This document shows, piece after piece, positions 47,202 to 59,027 of a stretch of 64,000 nt of DNA. Position 1 is the first letter of the stretch. Each line of letters opens with the position of its first letter. Where the stretch lies: positions 248,001-312,000 of the forward strand of contig JAMPIV010019845.1 of the NCBI GenBank assembly GCA_024509875.1. Direction: 5' to 3'. The position numbers were made by a program, and so were the translations under genes. The notes under the pieces are model-generated. The model was not told where the DNA came from and ran no database searches. It saw only the letters and a program-made list of their open reading frames with translations. Source of the stretch: Oreohelix idahoensis (Eukaryota > Mollusca > Gastropoda > Stylommatophora > Oreohelicidae).

Positions 47202-48998
47202 TTAAGTGGAATCATGTGGGCATCTAGACAGAATGTCTGCCATCACATTATCCGAACCACGGATAGCTCGCACCGTGAAATGAAAGGGTTGAAGAGCTAT
47301 GGCATATCGAGTGGACCTCGAGCTCTTCAAGTTTTTGCTCTGAATAGCAGTAAGAGCTTTCTGGTCGGTTTCCACAATGAAATGTCCGCCTAGAAGGAAT
47401 CTTTGCAATTTGAGAATTGACCAAACCATAGCCAATAGTTCACGGTCTAAAACCGAGTAATTCCTCTCTGCAGCATTTAATTTCCTAGAGATATACATCA
47501 CCGGATGCAGAGTATCAGAATACTCCTGCATTAGTGCTGCCCCAATCCCAGTGGACGAGGCGTCACTTCGAAGAACAAAAGTCTTCTCAATAGTAGGTAA
47601 CCTAAGGATAGGTGGAGATAAAAATAGAGTTTTAATCTGGTCCAATGAGGATTGGCATTCTTGAGACCAGCGGATCAGATTAGGCGATCCTTTCTTCAAT
47701 AATGTAGAAAGAGGTGCCATAATGGAGGACAGATTCGGAATGAATCGTCCATAAAATTGTATCAAACCTAAGAGACTACGCACTTGTTTTTTAGTCTTAG
47801 GGACAGAAATGTTAAGTATTTTTGACACATTGTAGTCCTCTGTCTTTAAAAGACCATGACCAACACGATGACCCAGGAAAGAAATCTCACTAAATCCTAT
47901 AAAGGCTTTAGAGGGTTTTGCAGTTAACTTGTACTCGCGAAGAGTAGACAGCAATTCGTATAAACCCAGATAGTGATCTTCCCAGGAATCACTGAACAGA
48001 CAGATGTCGTCTAAGTATGCTATGACATCTGTACGATATGCGAGAATTCGACGCATCATGCGTACGAATGTAGCAGGGGCGTTCATAAGACCGAAAGGCA
48101 TGAAATTCCATTGGAATAAACCCCTCGGTGTAAAAAAAGCAGTAAAAGGTTTGGCTCGTTCAGTTAAAGGAACTTGCCAATAACCTTTCGATAAGTCGAG
48201 TTTGGTAAAGAATTTAGAATTAGAAAGCTTGTTTAGTAGCTCTTCCAATGAAGGCATAGGTTCAGCATCAAACTTCGTAACTTGGTTCAATTTGCGATAA
48301 TCAACGCAAATGCGAATGTTATTATCTTTCTTTCGAACAATAACCATAGACGAAGAGTATGCTGACGTGGATGGTTCAATCATTTCCAATCGTATCATTT
48401 CATCCAATTCTTTTTCGACTTGTGACTGAAAATGGATAGGTATCGGATAGGGTCTGACTCTGATAGGATTATGGTCAGTTAGTATTATGTCATGTTCAAT
48501 AACATGTGTGTGTCCCGGGATGTTGGTAAGGACATCCTGAAATGTTTGTAACATCGAAGAGACTTGTCGATGTTCCTCAGCGGAAAGATTAGGAGAAACG
48601 GAAACGTTTTTCCAAGATTCCGTTGAATGAGGTGGGATCACAGGAAGAGGGAGATTGACATCAGAAAAAGTAGTTTCCTCATCCTGTATAACTGACAGGG
48701 ATGAGTAATGACCATGAGGTACTGGAGAATTGTCCGTTGCCTGGAAAATAGGCTGCAAATAGTCAGGTCTTTCATGAAATTCCGTGAGCATATTTATGTG
48801 GAAAGTTTTATGCTTTCCATCAATATCGACAACATAGTCGACATCGGAAATTTTAGAGACTATTGCATACGGACCTTTCCATGCAATAAGAAGTCTGTTC
48901 TCCCTTGACGGAAGAAGAACGAGTGCTTTGTCACCTGGACAAAGTTGTCGTAGACATCTATTTTTTATTTGCAAACTGCCTTGCCTTTTCTTTAGCAA
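47202..48998 (-). pseudogene. GPY/F, reverse transcriptase and RNase H (element D)
   Basis: An open frame of nearly 600 residues on the minus strand. It starts at the frame break after the integrase, then carries a GPY/F module (IAWKGPYAIVSKISDVDY) and a linker. Complete RT motifs follow ([79 protein letters not shown]). RNase H has RSDASSTGIGAALMQEY, DRELLAMVW and ETDQKALTAI, ending at SRCPHDST. All RT and RNase H catalytic motifs are present. A frameshift at about 48960, in a six-A run, separates it from the integrase. Confidence 0.9.
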
Positions 48999-49918
48999 AT
49001 TCGGATGAAGAAGTTGCTAGTTTGCATGCCTCGATGATCTTTTGCCTAAGAGCAATGACATACTCGTAAGAAGATTGAGTCTCATCGCTAATATTATCGG
49101 CAGTGATAAGATCGTGAAGTAAAGACATAGGGCCGCGCGGTTGCGCGCCAAAGACAAGTTCAAAAGGAGAAAACCCTGTGTGTTCATTGGGGACCTCTCT
49201 ATAAGCAAAGAGAGCCGCGGGTAAAACCCTGTCCCAATCCTGAGGATGATCCTCAGTTATCTTCCCAAGTAAAGTTTTGAGTGTTCTATTCAAACGCTCA
49301 ACTAACCCATTAGACATTGGGTGATATATACTGCTGAGAGACCTTTTAATATGTAGCATAGACATTACCTGTGACATAGTGTCGGATATAAGTTGAGTGC
49401 CATGGTCTGACAATATTTCTCCGGGGAATCCCAAACGAGAAAATATTAGCCAAAGAGCGTCTCTGATATCGGCAGTGGAGATGCTCTTAAGAGGTATAGC
49501 CTCTGGCCAACGTGTGCACATATCGACACATGTAAGGATAAATTGATGTCCTCTGGCCGACTTGATCCTAAAAGGACCGATAATATCTATTGCCATTTTC
49601 TGAAAAGGGCGAATAGGAATGTCAGCAGCCTGGATAGGCGCAGTATGTCGTGGTCCTTTCGATTTGACCTCCTGACACACTTTGCAAGAACGACAGTAAA
49701 TTCGTATGTCCTTGCTCACAAATGGCCAAAAGAAAGCCGCAAGAACCCTCGACTTTGTACGGGAAAAACCCATATGTCCAGCACATTGCGAGTCATGAGC
49801 ATGTTGCAATATTTGCAATCTCATACTCTTAGGCACAAGAATTTGAGAATGAGTGGACGTAGTCGAGTCTTGTACCATACGCACAAGTACGCCGTTCTTC
49901 ATAGAAATCCAAGACTTT
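48958..49918 (-). pseudogene. Integrase (element D)
   Basis: The minus frame carries HAHDSQCAGHMG and CRSCKVCQ (H2C2 finger) and KMAIDIIGPFRIKSARGHQ (first Asp). It then has LTCVDMCTRWPEAIPLK, ILSDHGTQLISD (second Asp), SIYHPMSNGLVERLNRTLK (Glu) and FAYREVPNEHTGFSPFELVF. The catalytic D, D and E are intact. Its upstream end is separated from the protease linker by a SINE, whose target duplication lies at 49919-49929. The downstream end frameshifts into the RT frame. Confidence 0.9.
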
Positions 49919-49929
49919 CTATTAGTATT

Positions 49930-50293
49930 TTTTTTTTTTTTTTTTTTTTTTGCGTACGCCCGCTAATACTCGAGGCGAAATCTCAGGTTATTATTTATGT
50001 CTAACCTGACACTGATTTTACGTGAGTATCCCTTTATTTCTTGTACAGAGACAGGTGTCCCTCGCCATTCAGGCAAATACTCGCCGATTTCGGAGGTACC
50101 CATTGCATCTGGGTCGGCTCAGGAGCCGCCAGTCCCTGGTCGACGACACTCCTTCAAATGTCCTCGCCAGGTCTCGAGTTAATCCAGTCCAAATCCCGGT
50201 CGACGAAAAATCCTCAAATGCCGTCGCCCGGGTTTGATCCTGTATCACCCGGTCGCCAGAGCGGTGTTGTAACCACTACGCTAGCGCGGCTCC
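49930..50293 (-). mobile_element. tRNA-derived SINE inserted in element D
   Basis: Flanked by an 11-bp target duplication CTATTAGTATT (49919-49929 and 50294-50304). Minus orientation: the head is at 50293 and the poly(A) tail (T-run on plus strand) at 49930-49951. The head carries an A-box-like TAGCGTAGTGGTTA (50271-50283) and a B-box-like GGATCAAACCC (50230-50240) of an RNA polymerase III promoter. The body has an imperfect internal duplication of about 35-40 bp (CATTTGARGR...GTCGTCGACC, near 50145-50220). It inserted after D did. Confidence 0.93.
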
Positions 50294-50304
50294 CTATTAG
50301 TATT

Positions 50305-50868
50305 CTGATTTGGATCACCTTTTTTTGCTAGAATGAAGAATTTTTGTAAAGAAGGATCTTCTTCTTGCAATTTTATAAATGAGTCACGTGAAATAATCAA
50401 GTGACTATTTTGGCTATCTACTTCATTATTATCAGTTAATGAAGTTTGAGGTGGATCCAGAGCATGTGCTCTTGTGACCACCGCATTGGTAGCTTCAATG
50501 TTTTGCTCCTCCCAAACAGCAATCTGCTGTGGGGTACATTCCCTAACTCCGTGAATACGACCAATAATAAGGTCCGCAATAGGGTTTGGAAGAAGACACG
50601 CGTGGACATCTCCCGTAAAGAAGGGAGTAGAAATATGTATTATGGCAGTAGGATACTTTTCCAAAGTGCCACCAAATATGACACATTTGATCACCTTTCC
50701 TGTAGCACAGGATGGATCTACAAGAGATTGTCTAACACCAATAGTAGTATATCCAGAATCAAAAAGGACTGAGACTGGATTACTATTTACAAGACCCTTA
50801 TGTAGGATAAGAGAACCCTCTCCCGTCATGCGCAACTGCAGCAGGAAGAGCGGGAAGAGGGTGACCAC
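50305..50868 (-). pseudogene. Protease and linker to integrase (element D)
   Basis: The minus frame has SLILHKGLVNSNPVSVLFDS with active-site DSG, IGVRQSLVDPSCATG, FGGTLEKYPTA, and a GRIHGV end (retropepsin fold). The linker ECTPQQIAVWEEQN runs to AKKGDPNQ. Protease and the following linker are read in one frame here, which argues that the equivalent breaks in C and E are not programmed. A frameshift near 50820, in a G run, joins it to the Gag C-terminus. The linker is cut at 50304 by the SINE. Confidence 0.85.
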
Positions 50869-51511
50869 AGCTTAAAGTAGTTACGGTAGTCGGTTCGAAC
50901 AAAGTACTGCATTGGGGACATTTAGTTGCCCTACCAAAGTCAAAGGCGGAACATGTGATAGCACTAGAGTTTTTATCATCATCACCTTGTTTACATGCTC
51001 CCTGAGACTCTTGCTGTACAGAGTTTGCCTGTTGATATCTCTTTCTTTTATGTTGCGATCTACCGCGACCATTATTGCCTCTGAAATTATCATTAAACTC
51101 TCTACTGTAATTGTTATCCTGGTTTGAATTCCAGTTTCCATAACTGTCATTACCATTTCTATACTGTTGAGAACCTCTATTATATTGGTTTTGAGGTCTC
51201 CGCGAAAAATAGTTTCCTCTATACTGACTACCCTTGCGAAAATGTCTAAAATTATTGGGAGTAGTATACCGTGGAGTATCAGCTTGTCTCCAGTTCTGCG
51301 AAGAAGAATCACCCTAAAATTGATTGCTATGATTCTGAGCATAATTACGGTTACTCTTCTTATTAAAATTTTGTTGGCTACCCTGAAATTTACGCATGAA
51401 ATTTGGGCCATAAGGTGCTGCCGAAGCAACTGGCAGACCTTCTTTTACTTTAGAGTTGCTAATGGTTACGTGAGGATGCGCAGTGACATACTGGCAACAG
51501 TATTCTTCCAT
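50869..51511 (-). pseudogene. Gag C-terminal, nucleic-acid-binding part (element D)
   Basis: Homologous to Gag of element C: EEYCCQYVTAHPHVT, VKEGLPVASAAPYG, and an Asn/Arg/Gly-rich tract. It ends with the CPQCSTLFEP...CGHPLP cysteine motif near 50855-50925. In-frame stops occur at 51512 (TAA, between capsid and this part) and about 51314 (TAG), so the Gag of this copy cannot be made whole. Confidence 0.85.
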
Positions 51512-52447
51512 TTATTTTATGTTTTTAGGCTTACGCTCATGAAGAAAAGAAAGAAAAGATTCATTGACAGAAGACATAACCATGTCTCTAAGTAGTAAGT
51601 CCATAAGTGCTTCATATGTATGTTCTGTCTTAGACAGCTCAACCCATCGTGAAAAAGTAAGACGTATCTTTGAAATGAATTCAACTCCAGTATCTGGCAA
51701 CATATTTTTAAATTGAAGACGATAGCCGTCTTCGTTAAATTGGTATTTCTTTAACAAGACTGCCCTGATAACCTCATAATTGTTCTTGTCAGGCTCATCT
51801 ACCATACCTAACATACTCAAAGTATCACCTCTAAGTAAATTGGACAACTGATAAACATACAGTGATTTATCTATGTTATGTGTTTTACATGCACGTTCGA
51901 ATCTATCGAGATAAAACGTTATATCGTCACTGGAAGCATTGAATACAGGTAGTTTAATCTTAAAAGTACTTGCATTGAACTTATCTGACACCTTATTTGC
52001 ATCATTAGCATTACCAGTGTTCAACAATTTCAACTTTTCTAACTCAAAAGCTAAGAGTTTTTCTTCATGTTCCATTTTTGCTTTTCTCTCATCAGCCTCT
52101 CTTTGTAACCTTTTCTCTTCAGCCTCAGCCTCTTTTTCAAGTCTTTTATTTTCAGCCTCTCTTTGTAACCTTTTCTCTTCAGCCTCAGCCTCTTTTTCAA
52201 GTCTTTTATTTTCAGCTTCTTTGTCCAATCTTCTCTCCTCAGCTTCTCTTTTCTGTTTTTCCATTTCCATTTGGAATCTCCTTTCCTCCACCTGCATCTG
52301 CAATTTCTTTTGTTCAGCTTCTATTTCCATTTTTTTCTCTTCCACCTTTAATGCTTTATCATATTGAGTAGTCGCATATTCTTCCAATTTATCACCAGTC
52401 TTACCAAGGGATTTCCCTTGCTCAATAAAGTACTCAAGTGTAGACAT
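51512..52447 (-). pseudogene. Gag N-terminal and capsid part (element D)
   Basis: ATG at 52447 opens a GKSLGKTGDKLEEYATTQYD segment, then a Glu/Lys/Arg-rich coiled coil (residues about 30-135) and a capsid-like region (FYLDRFERACKTHNIDKSLY, FSRWVELSKTEHTYEALMDL, FLSFLHERKP). The coiled coil contains an exact 60-bp tandem duplication (around 52101-52220). The frame stops at 51512 with TAA, and homology continues in the same frame downstream, so this is a nonsense change. Confidence 0.88.
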
Positions 52448-53727
52448 GATGTCTAATATTATGAGTCCAAAACTTGAAATAATTAATTAACTTATTTCAA
52501 CCTTAATGGTAACAAGACTTAAAAAAGTACTTGTATAATCACAATGTTTACTCCAATCTCTGTGGGAAACAAGTCTTTGACAAAGAACTTGTATTATCAA
52601 ATGTATAATAATACCACCAGTCACTTCTTAATCATCAGGGCACTACACAAATAATAGTGCATAAGCAAATGCATCAGTTATTTATCATAACTGCACTACA
52701 CGTGTAATAGTGCATGAGCAAATATTTAACAATACTGAATGCTAACTAAGAACTATGTAAACAATAACAAAGATCGAAGACAATGTAAACAATAACACAG
52801 ATCAAAGACAATGTAAACAATAACAAAGATCAAAGACAATACGAAAACATTCGCAAAAGTCAAATAAATAAACAGCGAAAAATAAAAAATAAATATCACA
52901 AAGAATGTGATGACAAATGCGAAAAATGTAAACAAACAAATGACGTCACAATGTATAAACAAAAATGGTGTAAAGAACTGAATAATAGAAAAGAGGAGAC
53001 CTACAAAATACAAACAAATCAAAACTAAACTAAAGAATGCGAAAAAATCCTAATGTGCAGACATGTCGTCACAACTAACAAAAACAGCAATAAATATTGC
53101 TAACAATTTCCAATTAAGGAAATTGCTCTGTCCCTAACGACACGCTCTCAATAGATACCTCTATGACGTGGTATTATCTATGAGAGTCACCTACCCAACC
53201 AGCCCGCTGAAATATAAATATATAAATATAACAAATAACATATAACATAACTAGCAAGAATGTGAAGAAATAGAGAAGGCTCAGTTAGAGTATAAGGGCA
53301 CACTTCACAAACAAAACAGGCCACTTAACTTATATGTGTCCAAACGTCAGCACGGTGCAGAACAGGTTGCGATCAGCATTCTGAGGATAAATGATCCAAC
53401 GTTGATCGAAAACTGCTCCCATAAACAGCCATGACGCAGGAAATGAGCTTCTGATACAGGAAACGTTGTTTCGGCACTTGTCCTTCTTCCTTACAATGCT
53501 CGGCACTTGACCCTCTAAATGTATTAGCAGAAAATCGACTTGATCGGTACTTGTCCTTCTAGATCAGGAAAACTTCGATAAACTGTTGAGCAGCGCCGGG
53601 TACTTTCAAAATATTTCTTTGAAGGAACTGAGTTCAAACTGCAATGTTGTATGAAGTATGCTGTCTGGGTTTGTTGACCCCCTTGAGTGCTGGTACCAGA
53701 TTAAACCAACTTCTGGCCACCATAAAA
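52448..53727 (-). other. Leader of element D with primer site and repeats
   Basis: Just inside the 5' LTR the minus strand reads ATGGTGGCCAGAAGTTGG, like the primer site of element C. It contains three GAAGGACAAGTGCCG-like motifs (plus strand 53471-53486, 53500-53514, 53544-53559) and a tandem ACAATGTAAACAATAAC block (52756-52830). Both have counterparts in the leader of C. Confidence 0.7.
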
Positions 53728-53892
53728 TGATAAGGGTGGATTTAGGCTGACTTCTCAATGATGATAAGGCCACACTGTCTGGCCACTATGGACGTTGCAA
53801 GTATAAGTCCAAGTACGTTGTAAATCTTTAGCTCTGTCAAATACCACCCCTATCGACACCAGGTATATTATAGTTGAAGTGTAGGGTGTTAG
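53728..53892 (-). repeat. 5' LTR fragment of element D
   Basis: 162 bp match the start of the D LTR at 35966-36127 with one substitution seen. The match stops three bases before element E begins. The rest of this LTR should resume on the far side of E, beyond the window. Confidence 0.85.
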
Positions 53893-54615
53893 TGCGGGTA
53901 ATTTTAAGAATATTATTATTACTTCAGGAACCGTCCTCCCGACGTCCTGTGGTAAGAGTGCATTAGACTTAAGGCTTGACACTCCTTATTACAGTGGCCT
54001 GCTGAATACCCTCCAGGGTTCTCCTTGTATATTCCATTTCAGGAATTATAATATATATATTTAAATATGGCCAGTCACACACAATCTCCCTGGCCCGCAC
54101 CTCAGGTACTCAGTAACAAGGCCTAACTTCTTGGCACAGTTCATTACATTTAATAACACAGTACTCCACATTGAGTATGGTATGACATCGTAGCTTTTAC
54201 TAGCACATGTCTCTACTGTCCTTGATTCCGATACTCTCAGTTTTAATGGAACAGTCAACTTACGTGCCCAAGAATTCCATACACACTGCTAAGACTAATC
54301 TGACATTATACTGTTAATGAAAGCATAAGGCAGTGATGGTAATCGATCTTGCAGGTGCAGTATAAAGATGCCCAAAGGCAATTAACACATTCTAAAATCA
54401 GGTCCTGCTGGACACATTCCATGCATACTGGTCAAACGACACAAGCAGACTGCCGGTTAGAGACGCTAGCTTGTCCCAAATCAAAACTGACGTCTGCTGT
54501 CAATTCAAAGCAGGAGTCAAGACGTCACTTCCTGCAACCACGGGATACCGTGTGTAAACAATATATATCAGGAAGTGATCGAATACAAAACATGATATGA
54601 TATTTACTCATATCA
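53893..54615 (-). repeat. 3' LTR of element E, about 723 bp
   Basis: Matches 61938-62583. On the plus strand it starts TGCGGGTAATTTT and ends at ACTCATATCA before the purine tract. The inner end after 54567 has no visible counterpart because the other LTR is interrupted by Tigger. Confidence 0.88.
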
Positions 54616-55988
54616 TTTACTCCCCCCCCCCCTCCCCCGGATTAAAATAATGAAAAGGAACTTTTCATTATTTTCATAGTACAATCTTACAAGGTCACTG
54701 GAGAAACCATATGACAATATCTAAATACTCAACTGTCATCATTATGATAGCACCTAGAGGCGTGCTCCATAATCGACAATTTAACACACAAAGTGTGGTA
54801 TTTAGTAATAACATAACTAAACCCATTATCGTTAGCAGACGCTCTTTTGACACAAATGTGAGGTAACTACATTAATTAGAAGGCAGTGAAGAAAAGTCAA
54901 TATGTCAGTCATGGCACTCATACAGCATACCATGTCAACAAACGCCCTAAGTCATGTCGGTATGTAAGTCTACCTATCTATCAAATGAAATGCGTAATAA
55001 GCAATCAAAGACAGAATAGAACAAATGAGGCAGACAAGTTAAAATATAAGTGTTGACTGTGACAATATGTCAAAATAGTTATTAATATTTGTATGTATGC
55101 AATGTCATGTGGTGAATGACAATGTTAATGAGATGTCATATGAAGATATATTACTTAATATCTACACATATGAAGGATATAGGTTATACTAAGTGTAAGC
55201 ACCAATGTAATTCAATTCACATAGTGGTACCTTAATGAACCAATGTAATATCACTAGGGTTATTAAAACTGGTCATGTTAGACCATACACAGTTCTTCCT
55301 GTAGAAGCATTTAAAAGAATTAAAGTTTCAGTGAGTCACTAGTTCGCACATCATTGTTATTGATTTCCAGTTAAGTACATATGCCGGAAAGAAATAGTTC
55401 ATTGAAGAAAATCCATTTTCCATCTATGTCGGTTGTCGATGTTTGTCTTCCATGCAATAGCATATACAGCACAGATACTATTGTTCATTCTGTACTTGAG
55501 AATTTTTTAAGTATATGTTGAAATATAATTTCTTTGTTATGTCCCTTTTTGAACTTTGTAGTCAGTAATTTTAGTTACTTCCCTTTTTAATCAACGTTTG
55601 AGACAGTTAATTAGTGCAAAACATTTTGGAAATTGCAGCAAAGTATCTGAATTGTACCGACTTGGATTGTCATACCGCCAAAAGTCATTGTACAAAGTGT
55701 ATGAAGTAGCGAAGTATTGTTCTTGAGCAATTGCATCAGACATCATATGACGAACGCTTGAATATATATCTTGATTTAGGATGGACAGTAATTCATCATC
55801 ATCATGTTGCTTGGCATAGTGTCTCTAGTTTTTCAACCGGTATAAGTGCATGACGAAGCAATGTGGCTGTAATATCTGAAGTATGCACTATATGAGTTAA
55901 AAGAAGGCATGTGCCTTAGTTCATGATGCTACCTTTTTGCGAAATAGTTCCTGACTTGTCCCAAAGGAAGTAGTGTTATTATTGAGCA
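54616..55988 (-). other. Polypurine tract and 3' untranslated part of E
   Basis: The minus strand CCGGGGGAGGGGGGGGGGGG (54621-54640) directly precedes the 3' LTR and is a very pure priming tract. The remaining 1.3 kb up to the pol stop has no credible frame. Confidence 0.7.
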
Positions 55989-58439
55989 TCAAAGTTGGAT
56001 TGAAGCAGCATTTGCGGAGACAACTGGCGATAGCGGATGCTTCACGCATCTGGATAGAACATCGGCCATCACGTTCACCTTTCCTGCGATGGGTTTAATC
56101 TGGTAATTATAGGGTTGAAGGGCCAGTGAAGCACGCGCTGCTTTAGCATTCTTGAATCTCGCTGTTTTCAGGTAAGAAAGTGCTCTTTGGTCCGTCTCGA
56201 GTGTGAAACTTGCACCAAGCAGGTAGCGTTGCAGTTTAGAGAAGCAGAACACAAGAGCCAGTAGCTCTCTCTCAATGACCGGGTAACGTTGCTCCGTCGG
56301 CGTTAGCTTCCTGCTAACATAAAGTGTTGGATGTAAACAGCCCTTCCATTCTTGCAACAGCGAACCTCCAATGGACGTTTTTGAAGCGTCGACTCTAAGA
56401 ATAAAATGTTTAGAAGGGTCAGGCAATCTCAATATAGGTAACTTGGAAAACAGACATTTTAATCTATTTAAAGCCACATGACCCTCTCGGCTAAAAACAA
56501 ACCTATTTGGTGACTCTTTCTTCACCAGTGATGACAACACGGACGTATACTCTGCAAAATTAGGGATAAACTTGCGATAAAAGTTTAGGAGCCCCAGAAT
56601 ACTTCTAACCTGTTTTTTGGTCTTAGGTATACCAAGGTTTAGAATCCTAGAGATAGTAGTATCCTCTGTTTTCAAAAAACCTCCTCCTACTTTATAACCT
56701 AAAAATGAAATCTCCTGAAATCCAATTTTAGTCTTAGATGGGCGTGCAGATAAATTATGACGACGTAGAGTGGTAAGTAAGGATTGAATACCCTTCAAAT
56801 GTTCATCCCATGATTGATGAAACAGACAAATGTCGTCAATGTAAGTAATTAGGTCGTCTCTGTCAGAGAAGAGTCGTCTCATCATGCGAACGAAGGTCGC
56901 AGGTGCGTTAACTAAACCAAAAGACATATAATTGAATTGAAAGAGTCCTAATGGAGTAGCAAATGCAGTATAAGGCTTGGATCGTTCCGTTAATGGCACT
57001 TGGAAATAGCCTTTAGACAGATCAAATTTAGAGAAAAATGTAGCTGTAGCTAGTCTATCCAATAAAGACTCCAACACGGGAAGTGGTTCCGCGTCGTGGA
57101 TGGAGATCGAATTTAGACGTCTAAAATCTATGCATATACGTATAGATTTGTCTTTTTTCCGGATCAAAACCATCGGAAAACTATAAGGGGAATGAGATGG
57201 AGAAATGACATTTAATTTCACCATCTGTTCTAGTTCCTCCTTAACTTGACATTGTAAATGTATAGGAATAGGGTAAGGTTTCAACTTAATTGGTTGAAAG
57301 TCTGTCAGAATAATATCATGTTCGATGATATCAGTGTGTCCTGGGACATCAGTAAGGACATCAGCAAAAGAACGTAAGATTGAAGTAACCTGTTCTTTCT
57401 GGAAAGAAGATAGAGTTGGTGATATATCAACATCTTTCCAACTTTCAGTAGACAAGTAGTGAAGACTAGGTAATACTAATAGTGAGTCATTACCATCAGT
57501 CAAATCAGAATTTTCTTCCTGTATGACAGCCAAAGAAGAATGACGACAGACAGATTGATCAAGAGCTTCAAAGACTGGTCTTAGATATGGTGGACGTGTA
57601 TGAAACTGCTGTAACATATTGATATGAAAAGTTTTCTCTTTTCCCTCTACTGAGACAATATAATCAACATCAGACAGTTTCTCCACAATCCTGTAAGGTC
57701 CTCTCCATGAGACTAATAATTTGTTATCTCTCCTGGGTAATAATACGTAAGCCTCATCACCAGGCCAAAGTTGGCGTAATTTGCGGTTTTGGTTAATAAA
57801 TAACCTCGCCCTAAGCTTTGCCTTTTCAGATGAACCTACTGCTATTTGGCATGCGTCTATTATTTTTTTCCTCAAATTGACCACATACTGATATGAGGTC
57901 TGAACCTCCTTGTTCATCTCAGCACCAATTAAAAGTTGTTTTAATATAGACATTGGGCCTCGTGGTCTGGCGCCAAAAACCAATTCGAATGGACTAAAGC
58001 CTGTATGTTCATTTTTTATCTCTCGATACGCAAATAAAATAGCTGGCAGGACTCTGTCCCAATTTTGAGGATATTTAATTGTAACCTTATGTAGCATTTG
58101 TTTTAAGGATCTGTTGAGGACTTCTATTTTCCCGTTAGACTGAGGATGGTATATTGAACTAAGGGATCTTTGAATCCCAAACATATCCATAACCTGTTTC
58201 ATAGCATCTGAAACTAACTGAGTTCCTCTATCAGACAGGATGTTTTCAGGAAAACCTATTCTACTAAAAATCAAGAATAATGCATCAGCAATATCTACCG
58301 TGGTGATGGTTTTTAAAGGAATAGCTTCTGGCCAGCGTGTGCACATATCTATGCAGGTCAACACATATTGATGACCTCTGGCTGATGTTACCTTTAAAGG
58401 GCCAATAATGTCAATGGCCATCTTTGCGAAGGGACGCAA
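55989..58439 (-). CDS. Integrase core, GPY/F, RT and RNase H (element E)
   Basis: An uninterrupted 816-codon minus frame. Integrase core: D10 (AIDIIGP), D70 (SDRGTQLVSD) and E106 (SNGKIEVLNRSLK). GPY/F module: VSWRGPYRIVEKLSDVDY (about 244-261). RT: LKPYPIPIHLQCQVKEELEQ, ICIDFRRLNSI, SKFDLSKGYFQVPL, YIDD at 533-536. RNase H: D684 (RVDASKTSIGGSLLQEW), IERELLALVF, ETDQRALSYL, ending MADVLSRCVKH. All catalytic residues are visible. The natural start lies upstream; the zinc-finger half of integrase is one base out of frame (58490-59005). This is the best-preserved enzyme set in the window. Confidence 0.93.
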   Translation of the reverse strand: MRPFAKMAIDIIGPLKVTSARGHQYVLTCIDMCTRWPEAIPLKTITTVDIADALFLIFSRIGFPENILSDRGTQLVSDAMKQVMDMFGIQRSLSSIYHPQSNGKIEVLNRSLKQMLHKVTIKYPQNWDRVLPAILFAYREIKNEHTGFSPFELVFGARPRGPMSILKQLLIGAEMNKEVQTSYQYVVNLRKKIIDACQIAVGSSEKAKLRARLFINQNRKLRQLWPGDEAYVLLPRRDNKLLVSWRGPYRIVEKLSDVDYIVSVEGKEKTFHINMLQQFHTRPPYLRPVFEALDQSVCRHSSLAVIQEENSDLTDGNDSLLVLPSLHYLSTESWKDVDISPTLSSFQKEQVTSILRSFADVLTDVPGHTDIIEHDIILTDFQPIKLKPYPIPIHLQCQVKEELEQMVKLNVISPSHSPYSFPMVLIRKKDKSIRICIDFRRLNSISIHDAEPLPVLESLLDRLATATFFSKFDLSKGYFQVPLTERSKPYTAFATPLGLFQFNYMSFGLVNAPATFVRMMRRLFSDRDDLITYIDDICLFHQSWDEHLKGIQSLLTTLRRHNLSARPSKTKIGFQEISFLGYKVGGGFLKTEDTTISRILNLGIPKTKKQVRSILGLLNFYRKFIPNFAEYTSVLSSLVKKESPNRFVFSREGHVALNRLKCLFSKLPILRLPDPSKHFILRVDASKTSIGGSLLQEWKGCLHPTLYVSRKLTPTEQRYPVIERELLALVFCFSKLQRYLLGASFTLETDQRALSYLKTARFKNAKAARASLALQPYNYQIKPIAGKVNVMADVLSRCVKHPLSPVVSANAASIQL

Positions 58440-58489
58440 AGAAATATCAGATGCTTGAATGGGCGCATCATGTTTTGGTTTTCTGGTTG

Positions 58490-59005
58490 CTACACTTTGG
58501 CAGATGGTACATGTACGACAAAATAATTTGACGTCTTTCGTAATTCCGGGCCAAAAAAAAAATATGACAAAACTCTTTGTTTTGTTCTAGCAACACCTAA
58601 ATGTCCTGCACATTCAATGTCATGTGCATGTCGTAAAATGAATGGTCGAAAACAAGCTGGTACTATAATCTGTTTCTTTAAGGAATTAGCAAATTGATAG
58701 TTTCTTACTAAAATCCCATTTTTGATAGTATACCAGTGTTTTGCACAGTCATCTACCATTACATCATTCAAATGAGCAATATGAAAATATTTTTTTAAGG
58801 AAGTATCATCTTTCTGTCTTTGTATAAAGGTTTCCTTATCAATGAGCTCCATCTGAAATAAATTGTCATCATCAGTATTCACATCATTCATTACCTTAAT
58901 ATCATCATTATTTTCCTGTTGATAATGAATTATATCATCATTATTATTTTCCTTTTCTTCTTCATCTTCTGAAGTGATATCTTCAGTTATATCTTCAGGT
59001 AACAC
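58490..59005 (-). pseudogene. Linker and integrase zinc finger (element E)
   Basis: An acidic Asp/Glu/Asn-rich linker (first 50 residues) is followed by FIQRQKDDTSLKKYF, a conserved segment also present in C and D. The first half of the H2C2 finger follows (HAHDIECAGHLGVARTKQRV). The frame is lost at about 58552 in a ten-base A-run (T on the coding strand), just before the CxxC half of the finger. The upstream junction with the Gag-protease frame at 59028 is also a one-base shift. Confidence 0.85.
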
Positions 59006-59027
59006 ATCAATGACTGGTTTGTGATGA

